Shown here piece after piece: positions 52,417 to 61,446 of a DNA stretch of 64,000 nucleotides (the first letter of the stretch is position 1; each line of letters begins with the position of its first letter). The position numbers were made by a program, and so were the translations under genes. Under the pieces are notes generated by a model. It saw only the letters and a program-made list of their open reading frames with translations, was not told where the DNA came from and searched no databases. Origin of the DNA: Kistimonas asteriae (lineage in GTDB: Bacteria; Pseudomonadota; Gammaproteobacteria; Pseudomonadales; Endozoicomonadaceae); assembly GCF_018263925.1 (NCBI RefSeq), contig NZ_JAEVHF010000011.1:1-64000 (forward strand), in the 5' to 3' direction.

Positions 52417-53538
52417 TTGAGCCAACAAATCAATAGCGGCACTGTGATTAATAAAATCGGTAGTTACAGGGGTTACACACTGATTGAGATAATGGTGATC
52501 GTCTCTATTGTCGCCATTATGGCGGGCTATGCCATTAATACCTACCGAGATTATTCTACACGCGCCCGACTCAGCGAGGCCGCACAACTGGCCCATACCG
52601 TCCGACAATCCATTGAAGCGCACGTTGCGACAAAACGTACACTGCCCCCGAACGAAGTGCGTAGCTTTGTAGGCCAAAACATGGACGTCGTTGAAAAAAT
52701 GGAAACGGTCAGCACCGGCCCCAATTCAGTACGAATTAATATCTACATCAAGCCTGAAGTCTTTCCCGATGAGCCAGAGCAACAGGTCTTTTCGCTGTTG
52801 GGTAACATCGTGGGTGGTGAAATGTCATGGGATGAATGTGGCGGTGATGGCTGCCTGACCGATGCATCCAGCCTGCCTCCGCCAGTTGCGACTCCACCCT
52901 CTACGCGATCCGGTGGCGGAGGTATTCAGATTGCCACCGCGCCACCGACAAGCCCTCCGTCATTTAGGCCACCAGCAGGCCCTATAACACCTCCTTCAGG
53001 CCCGATAGCGCCACCAGGGCCAATAATCTCACCACCTTCCGTTTTTCCACCGACAGTACCTCCGGTTACACCACCGACAGCACCTCCGGTTACACCACCG
53101 ATAGCACCTCCGGTTACACCACCGATAGCACCTCCGGTTACACCACCGACAGCACCTCCGGTTACACCACCGATAGCACCTCCGGTTACACCACCGACAG
53201 CACCTCCTCCAGCAGGATGGCGAGGCGATTACTTGGTATGTAAGGAGGCTTACGGTACTTATGGTGTAGATGCTTATTATAGAACTGACTCAAGATTATT
53301 CGGGAATTATTCAAACACCCTTGTATATCCTTATGTTATTTGTGCGGGAGGGAGACCAAATTACGGGATGCTCTCCTTAACCCTGACCCTAACAGATGGC
53401 TCTATGTCAGCGATCACCCTTTATCCAGAACGAGATTTCAGTCCTGGAGAGACAGCATGCTACATAGTCACTCTAGAAAAAACCGTTGTTCTCGGTGACC
53501 ATGACGGGAGAGCTGGGTGCACGAGGAGAACACCTTAA
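52417..53538 (+). CDS. Type IV pilin-like protein with proline-rich stalk and one C-terminal module
   Basis: A 373-residue relative of the preceding gene. The prepilin site is RG|YTLIEIMVIVSIVAIMAGYA, leader about 19 residues. The stem and N-terminal region align with the first pilin (ARLSEAAQLAHTVRQSIEAHVATKR; FPDEPEQQVFSLLGN). The Pro-rich stalk spans about 154-267 with six PPVTPP(T/I)A units. One C-terminal module follows: YPYVICAGGRPN, YPERDFSPGETACYIV, GCTRR. The frame has no ATG before the pilin motif; TTG 52417 or GTG 52444 must start it. A strong terminator follows. Confidence 0.8.
   Translation: MSQQINSGTVINKIGSYRGYTLIEIMVIVSIVAIMAGYAINTYRDYSTRARLSEAAQLAHTVRQSIEAHVATKRTLPPNEVRSFVGQNMDVVEKMETVSTGPNSVRINIYIKPEVFPDEPEQQVFSLLGNIVGGEMSWDECGGDGCLTDASSLPPPVATPPSTRSGGGGIQIATAPPTSPPSFRPPAGPITPPSGPIAPPGPIISPPSVFPPTVPPVTPPTAPPVTPPIAPPVTPPIAPPVTPPTAPPVTPPIAPPVTPPTAPPPAGWRGDYLVCKEAYGTYGVDAYYRTDSRLFGNYSNTLVYPYVICAGGRPNYGMLSLTLTLTDGSMSAITLYPERDFSPGETACYIVTLEKTVVLGDHDGRAGCTRRTP
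53059..53202 (+). repeat. 24-bp tandem repeat, six units
   Basis: Six in-frame units of CCTCCGGTTACACCACCG plus ACAGCA or ATAGCA, encoding PPVTPPTA or PPVTPPIA. Units are almost identical at DNA level, suggesting recent expansion. Confidence 0.93.
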
Positions 53539-53589
53539 TGGTATATTCGCCTTTGAGTAGGAAATAGAAGCCGTAGTACTGTGAAAAGT

Positions 53590-53632
53590 AAAAATGCCAG
53601 TATCAATACTGTCGATACTGGCATTTTTTTTT
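53590..53632. terminator. Strong bidirectional terminator
   Basis: 15-bp perfect arms (53590-53604 and 53614-53628) with a 9-base loop, A-run before and T-run after. Serves the second pilin-like gene and the convergent lipA. Confidence 0.88.
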
Positions 53633-53642
53633 ATTGAATGAA

Positions 53643-54653
53643 TCAGACTAAAAAGTCACCCTTGGCCTGTTCATCCGCATGATAGGAAGAGCGCACGAGA
53701 GCGCCTGAAGCCACCTTACTGAAGCCCAGTTTTTTTGCCGTATCTGCCAGCTCAGCAAATTCATCCGGATGAACAAAGCGCTTAACCGGCAGGTGATGGC
53801 GGGAGGGTTGCAGATACTGGCCCAGAGTGATCATCTCAATATCATGGGCACGCATATCTTCCATAACCTCGATGACCTGCTCATTGGTCTCACCAAGTCC
53901 CAACATCAAACCGGATTTCGTCGGCACTGACGGGTTACGGGCCTTATACTGCTTCAGCAGATCCAGTGACCACTGATAATCCGAGCCCGGCCGGGCCATC
54001 TTGTACAGTGCTGGCGCGGTTTCCAGGTTATGGTTGAAGATATCCGGCGGTGTTTCGCTGAGGATATCCAGCGCAACCTCCATACGTCCCCGGAAGTCAG
54101 GCACCAGGATTTCAATCTGAACCTCGCTGGTGCGATCACGAATTTCCTGAATGCAGCTGGCAAAATGGCCCGCACCGCCATCACGCAGGTCATCACGATC
54201 CACAGAGGTGATAACGACGTATTTCAGACGCATATCGGCAATAGCCTGGGCCAGGTGTGCCGGCTCCCCTTCATCCAGCGGCTTTGGACGGCCATGGCCA
54301 ACATCGCAGAACGGGCAGCGGCGGGTACAGATATCCCCCATGATCATGAAGGTCGCGGTACCACCATGGAAGCACTCACCCAGGTTCGGACAGGACGCTT
54401 CTTCGCAGACCGTATGCAGGGAATGCTTGCGCAGGAGCTTTTTGATCCGCTCCACTTCCGGGGATGCAGGAATACGAACACGCAGCCAGTCCGGCTTGCG
54501 CGGCATGTCTTCCTTGGCTGTTGGGATGACCTTGACCGGAATCCGGTCAACCTTGTCCGCCCCCCGGTATTTCACTCCCGGCTCAAGCCGACGTTTTTTC
54601 GTGGCGTCGGTGGCTCCCGCGGCGCTGGCGGGATTGGATGATGAGCTTGTCAT
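53643..54653 (-). CDS. lipA: Lipoyl synthase
   Basis: Radical-SAM enzyme (336 residues) that inserts two sulphurs into octanoyl chains on lipoyl domains. The auxiliary cluster is bound by [12 protein letters not shown], and the radical-SAM CxxxCxxC motif is CTRRCPFC. The C-terminal RSSYHADE motif supplies the cluster Ser. Five bp downstream of lipB; last gene of this minus-strand cluster. Confidence 0.97.
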   Translation of the reverse strand: MTSSSSNPASAAGATDATKKRRLEPGVKYRGADKVDRIPVKVIPTAKEDMPRKPDWLRVRIPASPEVERIKKLLRKHSLHTVCEEASCPNLGECFHGGTATFMIMGDICTRRCPFCDVGHGRPKPLDEGEPAHLAQAIADMRLKYVVITSVDRDDLRDGGAGHFASCIQEIRDRTSEVQIEILVPDFRGRMEVALDILSETPPDIFNHNLETAPALYKMARPGSDYQWSLDLLKQYKARNPSVPTKSGLMLGLGETNEQVIEVMEDMRAHDIEMITLGQYLQPSRHHLPVKRFVHPDEFAELADTAKKLGFSKVASGALVRSSYHADEQAKGDFLV

Positions 54654-54658
54654 TTCGC

Positions 54659-55339
54659 TTAGTCCCAGCTTTGTCGGGTCTCGATCTCAGTATAACCAAG
54701 GCCCTGCACCAGATGGTGCGTCAATCGTTCAGCGGCGGACGTACAATCCGCACTGTTGTCATAATCTGCGAGCCGGGTCATGGCTAAACCGGCATACCCA
54801 CAGGGGTTGATGCGCAGAAACGGTGACAGGTCCCCATTTATATTTAATGCCAGCCCGTGAAAAGAGCATCCCCGTCGAATTCTCAGCCCGAGAGAAGCGA
54901 TCTTGGCGTTATCGACATACACCCCTGGCGCATCCGGCTTGGCGGCAGCAGCAACACCGTACTCCTTCAGTGTCGCAACAATGGCATTCTCAATATGCGT
55001 AACCAGTGCCCTTGCTCCCAAACCCAGCCGACGAATATCCAGCAACAGGTAAGCCACCAGCTGCCCCGGGCCGTGATAAGTCACCTGCCCGCCCCGATCG
55101 ACCTGGACAATCGGAATATCGCCGGGATTCAGCACATGCTCAGCTTTTCCGGCCTGCCCCTGGGTAAAGACCGGCTGATGTTCAAGTAACCAGATTTCGT
55201 CACTGCATTGACGATCACGGCCATCCGTATAAGCAGCCATGGCCTTCCAGACCGGTTCGTAGGGCTGAATGCCGAGCTGACGGATAATCAACCGCTCTGG
55301 CTCATTGATGGGTTCGTGGCGGGGAAAAGGTTCTGTCAT
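54659..55339 (-). CDS. lipB: Octanoyl-ACP:protein octanoyltransferase
   Basis: Transfers octanoate from ACP to lipoyl domains (226 residues), making the substrate of LipA. Signature [20 protein letters not shown], then [22 protein letters not shown] with the catalytic Lys, and INPCGYAG with the catalytic Cys. Seven bp after ybeD. Confidence 0.96.
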   Translation of the reverse strand: MTEPFPRHEPINEPERLIIRQLGIQPYEPVWKAMAAYTDGRDRQCSDEIWLLEHQPVFTQGQAGKAEHVLNPGDIPIVQVDRGGQVTYHGPGQLVAYLLLDIRRLGLGARALVTHIENAIVATLKEYGVAAAAKPDAPGVYVDNAKIASLGLRIRRGCSFHGLALNINGDLSPFLRINPCGYAGLAMTRLADYDNSADCTSAAERLTHHLVQGLGYTEIETRQSWD

Positions 55340-55346
55340 TGTTTAA

Positions 55347-55619
55347 TTACAGCACCATCTGTATCCGGCCGCTGGCCTTCAACTCGTCGAAAATGGCTTT
55401 GAGCTGATCTTCACCCGTCGCTGTAATGGTGACGTTGATCGCCTGATAATTGCCGTTCTTGCTGTCACGCAGGGTCGCACTGCCGTCATGAGACGGATCA
55501 TGCTTCTTGATAACCTGCAGTACGAAGTCTTTCAGATCCGGTGCCGCATTACCCACAATCTTGAGCGGGTAAGCACAGGGAAACTCGATTTTTGGGGCTT
55601 GCTGTTCTTCAGTAGACAT
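55347..55619 (-). CDS. ybeD: YbeD family protein (DUF493)
   Basis: Small ACT-like regulatory-domain protein of 90 residues, conserved between dacA and lipB in gammaproteobacteria. Landmarks are IEFPCAYPLKIVG and a C-terminal AIFDELKASGRIQMVL. ATG 55619 has GAGG about 10 bases upstream. Biochemical role unknown. Confidence 0.93.
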   Translation of the reverse strand: MSTEEQQAPKIEFPCAYPLKIVGNAAPDLKDFVLQVIKKHDPSHDGSATLRDSKNGNYQAINVTITATGEDQLKAIFDELKASGRIQMVL

Positions 55620-55669
55620 CAATCATTTACCTCGCAGGCATCCAGAAAAACGGGCCTTGGCGTTTACCG

Positions 55670-56524
55670 CTAGCCGGCTTTATACGTCTGGTAAAGGCCA
55701 GCCACATGGCGCCAGACGCTCCCTGGCTCTCCTTTGCCGACCTGGATGCCATTCAATTCGATAATCGGCAGCATTTCTTTGCTGGAACTGGTGACCCAGA
55801 TTTCATCCGCGTTCTTGAGCTCGTCAACAGACACATCCCGCTCTTCACAGCGATAGGCGCCGTCATTGACTGCCAGCTCCAGCACCAACGCCCGGGTAAT
55901 ACCACTCAAAATCTTGTGGCTTCTGGGCGGTGTGATAATGGTTTCATCACGTACGATAAAGACATTGCTGGATGAACCTTCCGTCACCCGTCCTTCGGCA
56001 TCCACCAGAATCGCTTCAGTAGCGCCGCTATTCAGCGCCAGCTGGTGATGCATGACATTTCCCAGCAGGGACGTACTCTTGATATCACAACGCTGCCAGC
56101 GCTGGTCAGGCGCGGTAATGGCCGTGCCGCCCTTCACGTCGTCCAGGGAGCCTGTGATGCGTGGCGCAAGCGGCATTGTCATCACAAACACCGTCGGCCG
56201 GGTTTCTGCCGGAAAACCATGCTGACGGGAAGCATAGCTCCCCCGCGAAATCTGGATGTACAGGGCCTGATGCTGTCCCGCGTTCCGGCTGAGTAACTGA
56301 TCAAAGATAGCGTGCCACTCAAGCACGGTAATCTCCACGGGAAGATGGATGGCAGTCAGGCTGGCACTCAATCGCTCGAGGTGTTCCTCAAGACGCAGAG
56401 GATACCCATGAAACACCGGAATCACTTCATAAACGCCATCCCCGAACAGAAAGCCACGGTCAAGCACGGAAACCTGTGCCTTTTCCAGCGGAAGAATTTC
56501 ACCATTCAGGTAGACATCAGACAT
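55670..56524 (-). CDS. dat: D-amino-acid (class IV) aminotransferase
   Basis: PLP fold-type IV transaminase of 284 residues. VSVLDRGFLFGDGVYEVIPVFHG is typical of D-alanine aminotransferase. The PLP Lys is in CDIKSTSLLGNVM and the phosphate site in EGSSSNVFIVRD. It probably makes D-Ala or D-Glu for peptidoglycan from 2-oxo acids. Branched-chain specificity is less likely. Between dacA and ybeD, same strand. Confidence 0.88.
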   Translation of the reverse strand: MSDVYLNGEILPLEKAQVSVLDRGFLFGDGVYEVIPVFHGYPLRLEEHLERLSASLTAIHLPVEITVLEWHAIFDQLLSRNAGQHQALYIQISRGSYASRQHGFPAETRPTVFVMTMPLAPRITGSLDDVKGGTAITAPDQRWQRCDIKSTSLLGNVMHHQLALNSGATEAILVDAEGRVTEGSSSNVFIVRDETIITPPRSHKILSGITRALVLELAVNDGAYRCEERDVSVDELKNADEIWVTSSSKEMLPIIELNGIQVGKGEPGSVWRHVAGLYQTYKAG

Positions 56525-56553
56525 AACAACGATTCAATCCAGCTAAAAGCAAT

Positions 56554-56588
56554 ACTGCCGCAACTTGTTCACAACAGGTCACGGCAGT
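56554..56588 (-). terminator. Terminator after dacA
   Basis: Read on the minus strand, ACTGCCG and CGGCAGT arms (56582-56588 and 56554-56560) enclose a partly paired inner region, then TATTGCTTTT follows. Between dacA and dat. Confidence 0.5.
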
Positions 56589-56607
56589 GACAGGGCCTGA
56601 CTCAAAA

Positions 56608-57825
56608 TTAACTGAACAGACCAGCAAAGAAGCGAAGAATACCGTCCCAGACACGCTTGAAGAAGCCGCCTTCCTCGACAGGCTCCAGTGCGATCAGGGG
56701 CACTTCGGAAATCACTTCGTCATCCAGCGTGACTTTCACCGTACCGACCTTCTGGCCTGCGGCGACAGGCGCCATGATATCCTGATCAATCAGCATACTG
56801 GCCTGAACCTGCTTATCCTTGCCACGGGGTACTGTGATCACGAGGTCTTTTTCCAGACCTACGGCCAACTCATCCTGAGAACCTTTCCAGATGCGAACCT
56901 GCTCCAGGGTCACACCACCTTTCTTGACGTCAACATTGTCGAAGAAACGGAAGCCGTAAGTCAGCAGCTTTTGGGTTTCATTGGCCCGGCTGCGCTCGCT
57001 CCGGGTTCCCATCACAACGGCAATCAGGCGACGGCCTTCACGCTCGGAAGACGCCACCAGGCAATAGCCGGCTTCATTCGAATGGCCGGTCTTGATGCCG
57101 TCCACATTCGGGTTGGTGAACAACAGAGTATTTCGGTTGGCCTGCGGATTCAGGGGCTTGCCAGTGCGCTTATCAACCCCGTACTGGAACTCTTTTTCCG
57201 CATAGATGGGATAGTATTCGGGATGATCAATGATCATGTGGCGCGCCAGAACCGCCAGATCCCGGGCAGAACTGTAGTGGTTCTCTGCCGGCCAGCCGGA
57301 AGCATTCACAAAATGGGTATTGGTCATGCCAAACTGCTCAGCCGTAGAGTTCATCAGCTGGGCAAAGCCACCCTCACTGCCGGCCACATATTCAGCCAGT
57401 GCTACGCTGGCATCATTGCCGGAAACAATAATGACGCCTTTCAGCAGATCGGAAACGGAAACCTTTTCACCCACTTCGATGAACATCAGTGAGCCTTTCA
57501 TGCGCCAGGCTTTTTCGCTGACCATCACCTGGTCATCACGGCCGATATTGCCATTGGCCAACTCAGTTTCCACCACATAGGCGGTCATCATCTTGGTCAG
57601 GCTGGCAGGAGGCAGTTTCTGATCCGCATTTTTCTCCGCCAGTACTTCACCACTGGCAGCATCCATCAGGATATACCCATCCGCCGCCACTTGAGGGGGA
57701 GACGGAATCAGGCCGGCCGGCAGCGCCTGGGCCACACTGGAGAAGGTCAACAGGGCCATGACAGCCATACAGGCTGAAAAAACCTGTCCTTTCCGTAGAA
57801 AGTGCAATGAGATCAGGTGTTTCAT
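56608..57825 (-). CDS. dacA: D-alanyl-D-alanine carboxypeptidase (PBP5/6 type)
   Basis: Periplasmic enzyme (405 residues) trimming the terminal D-Ala of peptidoglycan pentapeptides. Signal peptide, then active-site motifs SLTKM (SxxK), SGN and KTGHS. The C-terminal domain ends in an amphipathic helix (FFKRVWDGILRFFAGLFS) that anchors it to the inner membrane. E. coli PBP5 has 403 residues. Confidence 0.96.
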   Translation of the reverse strand: MKHLISLHFLRKGQVFSACMAVMALLTFSSVAQALPAGLIPSPPQVAADGYILMDAASGEVLAEKNADQKLPPASLTKMMTAYVVETELANGNIGRDDQVMVSEKAWRMKGSLMFIEVGEKVSVSDLLKGVIIVSGNDASVALAEYVAGSEGGFAQLMNSTAEQFGMTNTHFVNASGWPAENHYSSARDLAVLARHMIIDHPEYYPIYAEKEFQYGVDKRTGKPLNPQANRNTLLFTNPNVDGIKTGHSNEAGYCLVASSEREGRRLIAVVMGTRSERSRANETQKLLTYGFRFFDNVDVKKGGVTLEQVRIWKGSQDELAVGLEKDLVITVPRGKDKQVQASMLIDQDIMAPVAAGQKVGTVKVTLDDEVISEVPLIALEPVEEGGFFKRVWDGILRFFAGLFS

Positions 57826-58014
57826 ATTGTTCGCTGTAGATAACTGCGGATGAATAGCCGGGCATTATAACAACAGGTCAAGCCCGCTTTAATACGACAT
57901 AACCGACTATTGCAGTAAAGTTCAGTAAAATAGTGCCAGACATCAACCTTCTGTCGCCAAAGGCTACTCGCTTGTCGGAACCATAAGGATAAGCGCGATT
58001 GTCAGTATTGAAGA

Positions 58015-58887
58015 TTATTCAAATACCAGGTGACCGCGCTCAATACTGGCTTCTGCCAGAAGTTCTCCCACCTTCAACGCATCACTGCGATTGGGTAAGG
58101 GACCCACCCTGACACGGTACAGTGCATCGGTCTCATCTTCCACCCGGCTCACCCGTACAGGTTGGGTGATGACCTGCTGCAACCGCTTTTGCAAGGCCTC
58201 CGCCCCCGTCCGGGAGCTGAGTGCCGCTACCTGAAGATAAATCGACAACGGCGTTAGCGCAGCCGCTTCATCACTATTTCCTGCTGCAGGAGCTTGGGCG
58301 ACCTGGCGCACAGGCTGAGTGGTATCAACCGCTTCAATCACGACATTGGCCGTGCCTTTATTCTGGAAACCCAGCTTCTTGGCGGCAGCATAGGAAAGAT
58401 CAATCACCCGGTTACCATGGAACGGACCACGGTCATTCACCCGCAGCACGACACTGCGACCATTGGTTTTGTTGGTAACCCGGACGTAAGATGGCAATGG
58501 CAAAGTCTTATGGGCCGCAGTCATGGCATACATATTATAGGTTTCACCATTCGCGGTTTTGCGACCGTGAAACTTGGTTCCATACCAGGAAGCAACCCCT
58601 TCCTGCCGAAAACCTGCCGCAGACGCCAGCGGTTGATAAGACACCCCCGCCAACTGATACGGAGAACTTTTCAGAGGCCCGTAATGCGGCTGTGGCACCG
58701 CATCCGGTATCTGGCTGACATCCACATCCTGTGACGGTGCGCCATCACGCACCATGGGCGGGGCAGAGCACCCTGCCAGTAGTATCAGAATCATCCCTGC
58801 CAACACAATCCATGGTTTCCCTGTTTCGGCGCCCGTACTGGCGCGTTGTTCAATACTTTCCATTGAACTGCACTGCATACACATCAT
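58015..58887 (-). CDS. rlpA: Septal-ring lytic transglycosylase RlpA
   Basis: Lipoprotein of 290 residues that cleaves denuded glycan strands at the septum. Lipobox LLAGC near residue 40 after a long N-region; later in-frame ATGs are possible starts, but ATG 58887 overlaps the mltB stop (ATGA). The double-psi beta-barrel domain is GVASWYGTKFHGRKTANGE through VLRVNDRGPFHGNRVIDLS, with the catalytic Asp in NDRGPF. A C-terminal SPOR domain (about 210-288) binds denuded peptidoglycan. Confidence 0.94.
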   Translation of the reverse strand: MMCMQCSSMESIEQRASTGAETGKPWIVLAGMILILLAGCSAPPMVRDGAPSQDVDVSQIPDAVPQPHYGPLKSSPYQLAGVSYQPLASAAGFRQEGVASWYGTKFHGRKTANGETYNMYAMTAAHKTLPLPSYVRVTNKTNGRSVVLRVNDRGPFHGNRVIDLSYAAAKKLGFQNKGTANVVIEAVDTTQPVRQVAQAPAAGNSDEAAALTPLSIYLQVAALSSRTGAEALQKRLQQVITQPVRVSRVEDETDALYRVRVGPLPNRSDALKVGELLAEASIERGHLVFE

Positions 58888-60002
58888 GGTGTGGTATCGG
58901 CCTTTGCCTGCAAGTTATCCTGCGATTGTTCCTGCAACTGCGCCTGGTACTGGGACTGCACCTGCCTGCCCAGCTGATAAACTGCCATTGCATAGAGGTT
59001 ACTGCGATTATATCGGGTAATGACGTAGAAGTTGTCCAGTGTCAGCCAGTATTCCGACGCATCCTTACCCTGGAGCTTCAAGCCTCGCACCTTTGCAGAA
59101 GACGGTACATCCTGCAGAGCCGTCCAGCCCGCCTCTTTGGCACGACTCATCAACATGCCAGGCTTAGGGTTATCCTCAAGAATATCACCAAACTGTTTAC
59201 CCTTGACCCTGGCCTGCGTCGCTATGGGCTTGCCTTCCGCCCAACCGTGCCGGCTCAGATAGGAGGCAATACTGCCAATCGCATCCGCCGGGGAATCCCA
59301 GATATCCGCCTGACCACTGCCATCAAAATCAACCGCATACTCCCGGTAGCTGGATGGCATGAACTGGGGAATACCCATCGCTCCCGCATAAGAACCTGTC
59401 AGTGATAATGGATCAAAGCCCTGTTCCCGCGACAGGATTAGAAAAGCTTTCAGCTGCCCCTGAAAATAGGTTGCGCGCCGAGGATAGTTAAAACCCAGTG
59501 TCGACAAGGCATCCACCACCCGGAAACCACCACGGAACCGCCCATAATGGGTTTCCACACCCAGAATGCCCAAAATGACATAGGCAGGTACGCCGTAGGT
59601 TTTTTCTGCATCTTCCAGAGTTTTCTGGTTCTTCTTCCAGAATTCAACGCCACGCTGAACCACCAGATCACTGATAAAACGGTTGCGGTACTCCCACCAC
59701 TCCAGGCTGCGCTCTGCCGGACGATCCATCAGTTCAATGATACGGTCCTGATTCTCAACCTGCTTGAACAGGGACTCCAGCGCCTGCTGATCAAACCCTT
59801 CATCCTTGACGAGTTCATCAATAAACAGTTTCACTTCGGGCTGACCGGCAATACCGTCAGCCTGCACCGGCATCACCACACTGCTGCCGACCAGCACACC
59901 ACCCATCAGCCATGTGCGAATACGGTGATCCGTGACCACCGACAATGGCCGGGAAAGACACTTCACAGTCAGGGATAAGCCCCGTGACAGCAACGATTTC
60001 AT
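58884..60002 (-). CDS. mltB: Membrane-bound lytic murein transglycosylase B
   Basis: Periplasmic lytic transglycosylase of 372 residues. The catalytic Glu is in GILGVETHYGRF, and the typical YAGAMGIPQFMPSSYREYAVDFDG follows. ATG 60002 has AGGAG 7 bases upstream; the frame extends to 60032. The signal-like hydrophobic segment lies around residues 32-48, and no lipobox is evident, so it may be a soluble form. Coupled to rlpA. Confidence 0.94.
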   Translation of the reverse strand: MKSLLSRGLSLTVKCLSRPLSVVTDHRIRTWLMGGVLVGSSVVMPVQADGIAGQPEVKLFIDELVKDEGFDQQALESLFKQVENQDRIIELMDRPAERSLEWWEYRNRFISDLVVQRGVEFWKKNQKTLEDAEKTYGVPAYVILGILGVETHYGRFRGGFRVVDALSTLGFNYPRRATYFQGQLKAFLILSREQGFDPLSLTGSYAGAMGIPQFMPSSYREYAVDFDGSGQADIWDSPADAIGSIASYLSRHGWAEGKPIATQARVKGKQFGDILEDNPKPGMLMSRAKEAGWTALQDVPSSAKVRGLKLQGKDASEYWLTLDNFYVITRYNRSNLYAMAVYQLGRQVQSQYQAQLQEQSQDNLQAKADTTP

Positions 60003-60300
60003 ACAATCACTCCTGGCGCTCCTGGCCATCAAAACTGCCGCCGATAATGACTATACCTGTCGGCGGAAGCAGTAACTTCTACAAGAATAACACTCTACGC
60101 CAGCCCTCTGGCTACTGTGTTTTTCCGGTAAGGCTCACCATACCTGGATCAATCACTATTCTTCTGTTCGAATTTCAAACTACAGGATCTCATGACATTG
60201 TATCGTCATCTGGGGGGCAGAAATATTACAAGATGTTGCAGGCATTCAGGATTTTGTCAGCAGAACGCCTGAAATGTTTCTGGCTATCAATGGGAGAGTA

Positions 60301-61446
60301 TCAGGTATAACGCCCAAGGAAATTCTTGTGGGTGTGTACTGACATCAAGACACCAAAGCCCGCCATCAGGGTCACAATCGAGGTTCCTCCGCGACTGACC
60401 AGCGGAAGCGGCACACCGACTACCGGAAGAAGTCCACTCACCATACCGATATTCACGAAGACGTACACAAAAAACGTCAGCGTTATACTACCTGCGATCA
60501 AACGCCCATACAGCGTCTGGGCATTCATGGCGATATAAATGCCGCGACCGATAATCAGCGCATAAGCTGCCAGCAAGACTGTCACACCGAGCAGCCCAAA
60601 CTCTTCTGCAAGAACGGCAATAATAAAGTCGGTATGACTTTCAGGCAGAAAATCGAGGTGCGACTGAGTACCCAACAGCCAACCTTTCCCATAGAGGCCG
60701 CCTGAGCCAATCGCGATTTTCGACTGAATAATATTCCAACCGGAGCCCCACGGATCACTTTCCGGGTTAAGAAACGTTAATACCCGCTGTTTCTGATAGC
60801 CGTGCATGACAAAGTGCCACATCGCCCAGATCACCGGTATCGCCAGCAACACCGCCGTACCTATGATACGCCAGCGCAGTCCCGCCAGAAGCAGAACAAA
60901 GATGCCGGACACTCCAATCAGCAACGCTGTTCCGAGATCAGGCTGCTCCAGAATCAAAACAACCGGTATACCAAGCAATAGCAGACTGACACCAATTTCC
61001 TTATACCCAGGCGGCAATGGATGACGGCTTAACCACCCCGCAATCGTCAGAGGCATGACCAGCTTAAGAATTTCAGACGGCTGAAACCGGAACCCAGGGA
61101 GGCTGATCCAGCGCTGCGCGCCCTTGGACTCAATACCAACGATCAGTACACCAACCAGCAGCACCACCGCAGCCCCATATGCATAGGGCGTCAAACGCTG
61201 CATCAATCGTTGGGGTACCTGGGCTACGACAGCCATCACGACAAACCCGATCGCCAGGTAAGTCGACTGACGCATGATCATGTCCATGTCCCGGCCATTC
61301 GCACTGTAGAGTACAAACAACCCTGCCGCGCAAAACATCAGCAGCATTAACAGCAGTACAGGATCCAGTCGGAGACGATTCCATAACGACTGCGTACGGC
61401 GTAAGTCATGGTTATCATCCAGCTGACGGATAAAATCACGGCTCAT
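60301..61446 (-). CDS. mrdB: Rod-shape SEDS glycosyltransferase RodA
   Basis: Inner-membrane peptidoglycan polymerase of the elongasome (381 residues, about ten helices), partner of PBP2. SEDS landmarks are QPDLGTALLIGVSGIFVLL, QSKIAIGSGGLYGKGW, LPESHTDFIIAVLAEEFG and VGVPLPLVSRGGTS. Overlaps mrdA by four bases (ATGA). Confidence 0.97.
   Translation of the reverse strand: MSRDFIRQLDDNHDLRRTQSLWNRLRLDPVLLLMLLMFCAAGLFVLYSANGRDMDMIMRQSTYLAIGFVVMAVVAQVPQRLMQRLTPYAYGAAVVLLVGVLIVGIESKGAQRWISLPGFRFQPSEILKLVMPLTIAGWLSRHPLPPGYKEIGVSLLLLGIPVVLILEQPDLGTALLIGVSGIFVLLLAGLRWRIIGTAVLLAIPVIWAMWHFVMHGYQKQRVLTFLNPESDPWGSGWNIIQSKIAIGSGGLYGKGWLLGTQSHLDFLPESHTDFIIAVLAEEFGLLGVTVLLAAYALIIGRGIYIAMNAQTLYGRLIAGSITLTFFVYVFVNIGMVSGLLPVVGVPLPLVSRGGTSIVTLMAGFGVLMSVHTHKNFLGRYT

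Noticed and set aside
51113..53202. Regular repeats resembling a CRISPR array
   Set aside because: Repeats are contiguous, in frame and code for proline units; there are no unique spacers and no cas genes.
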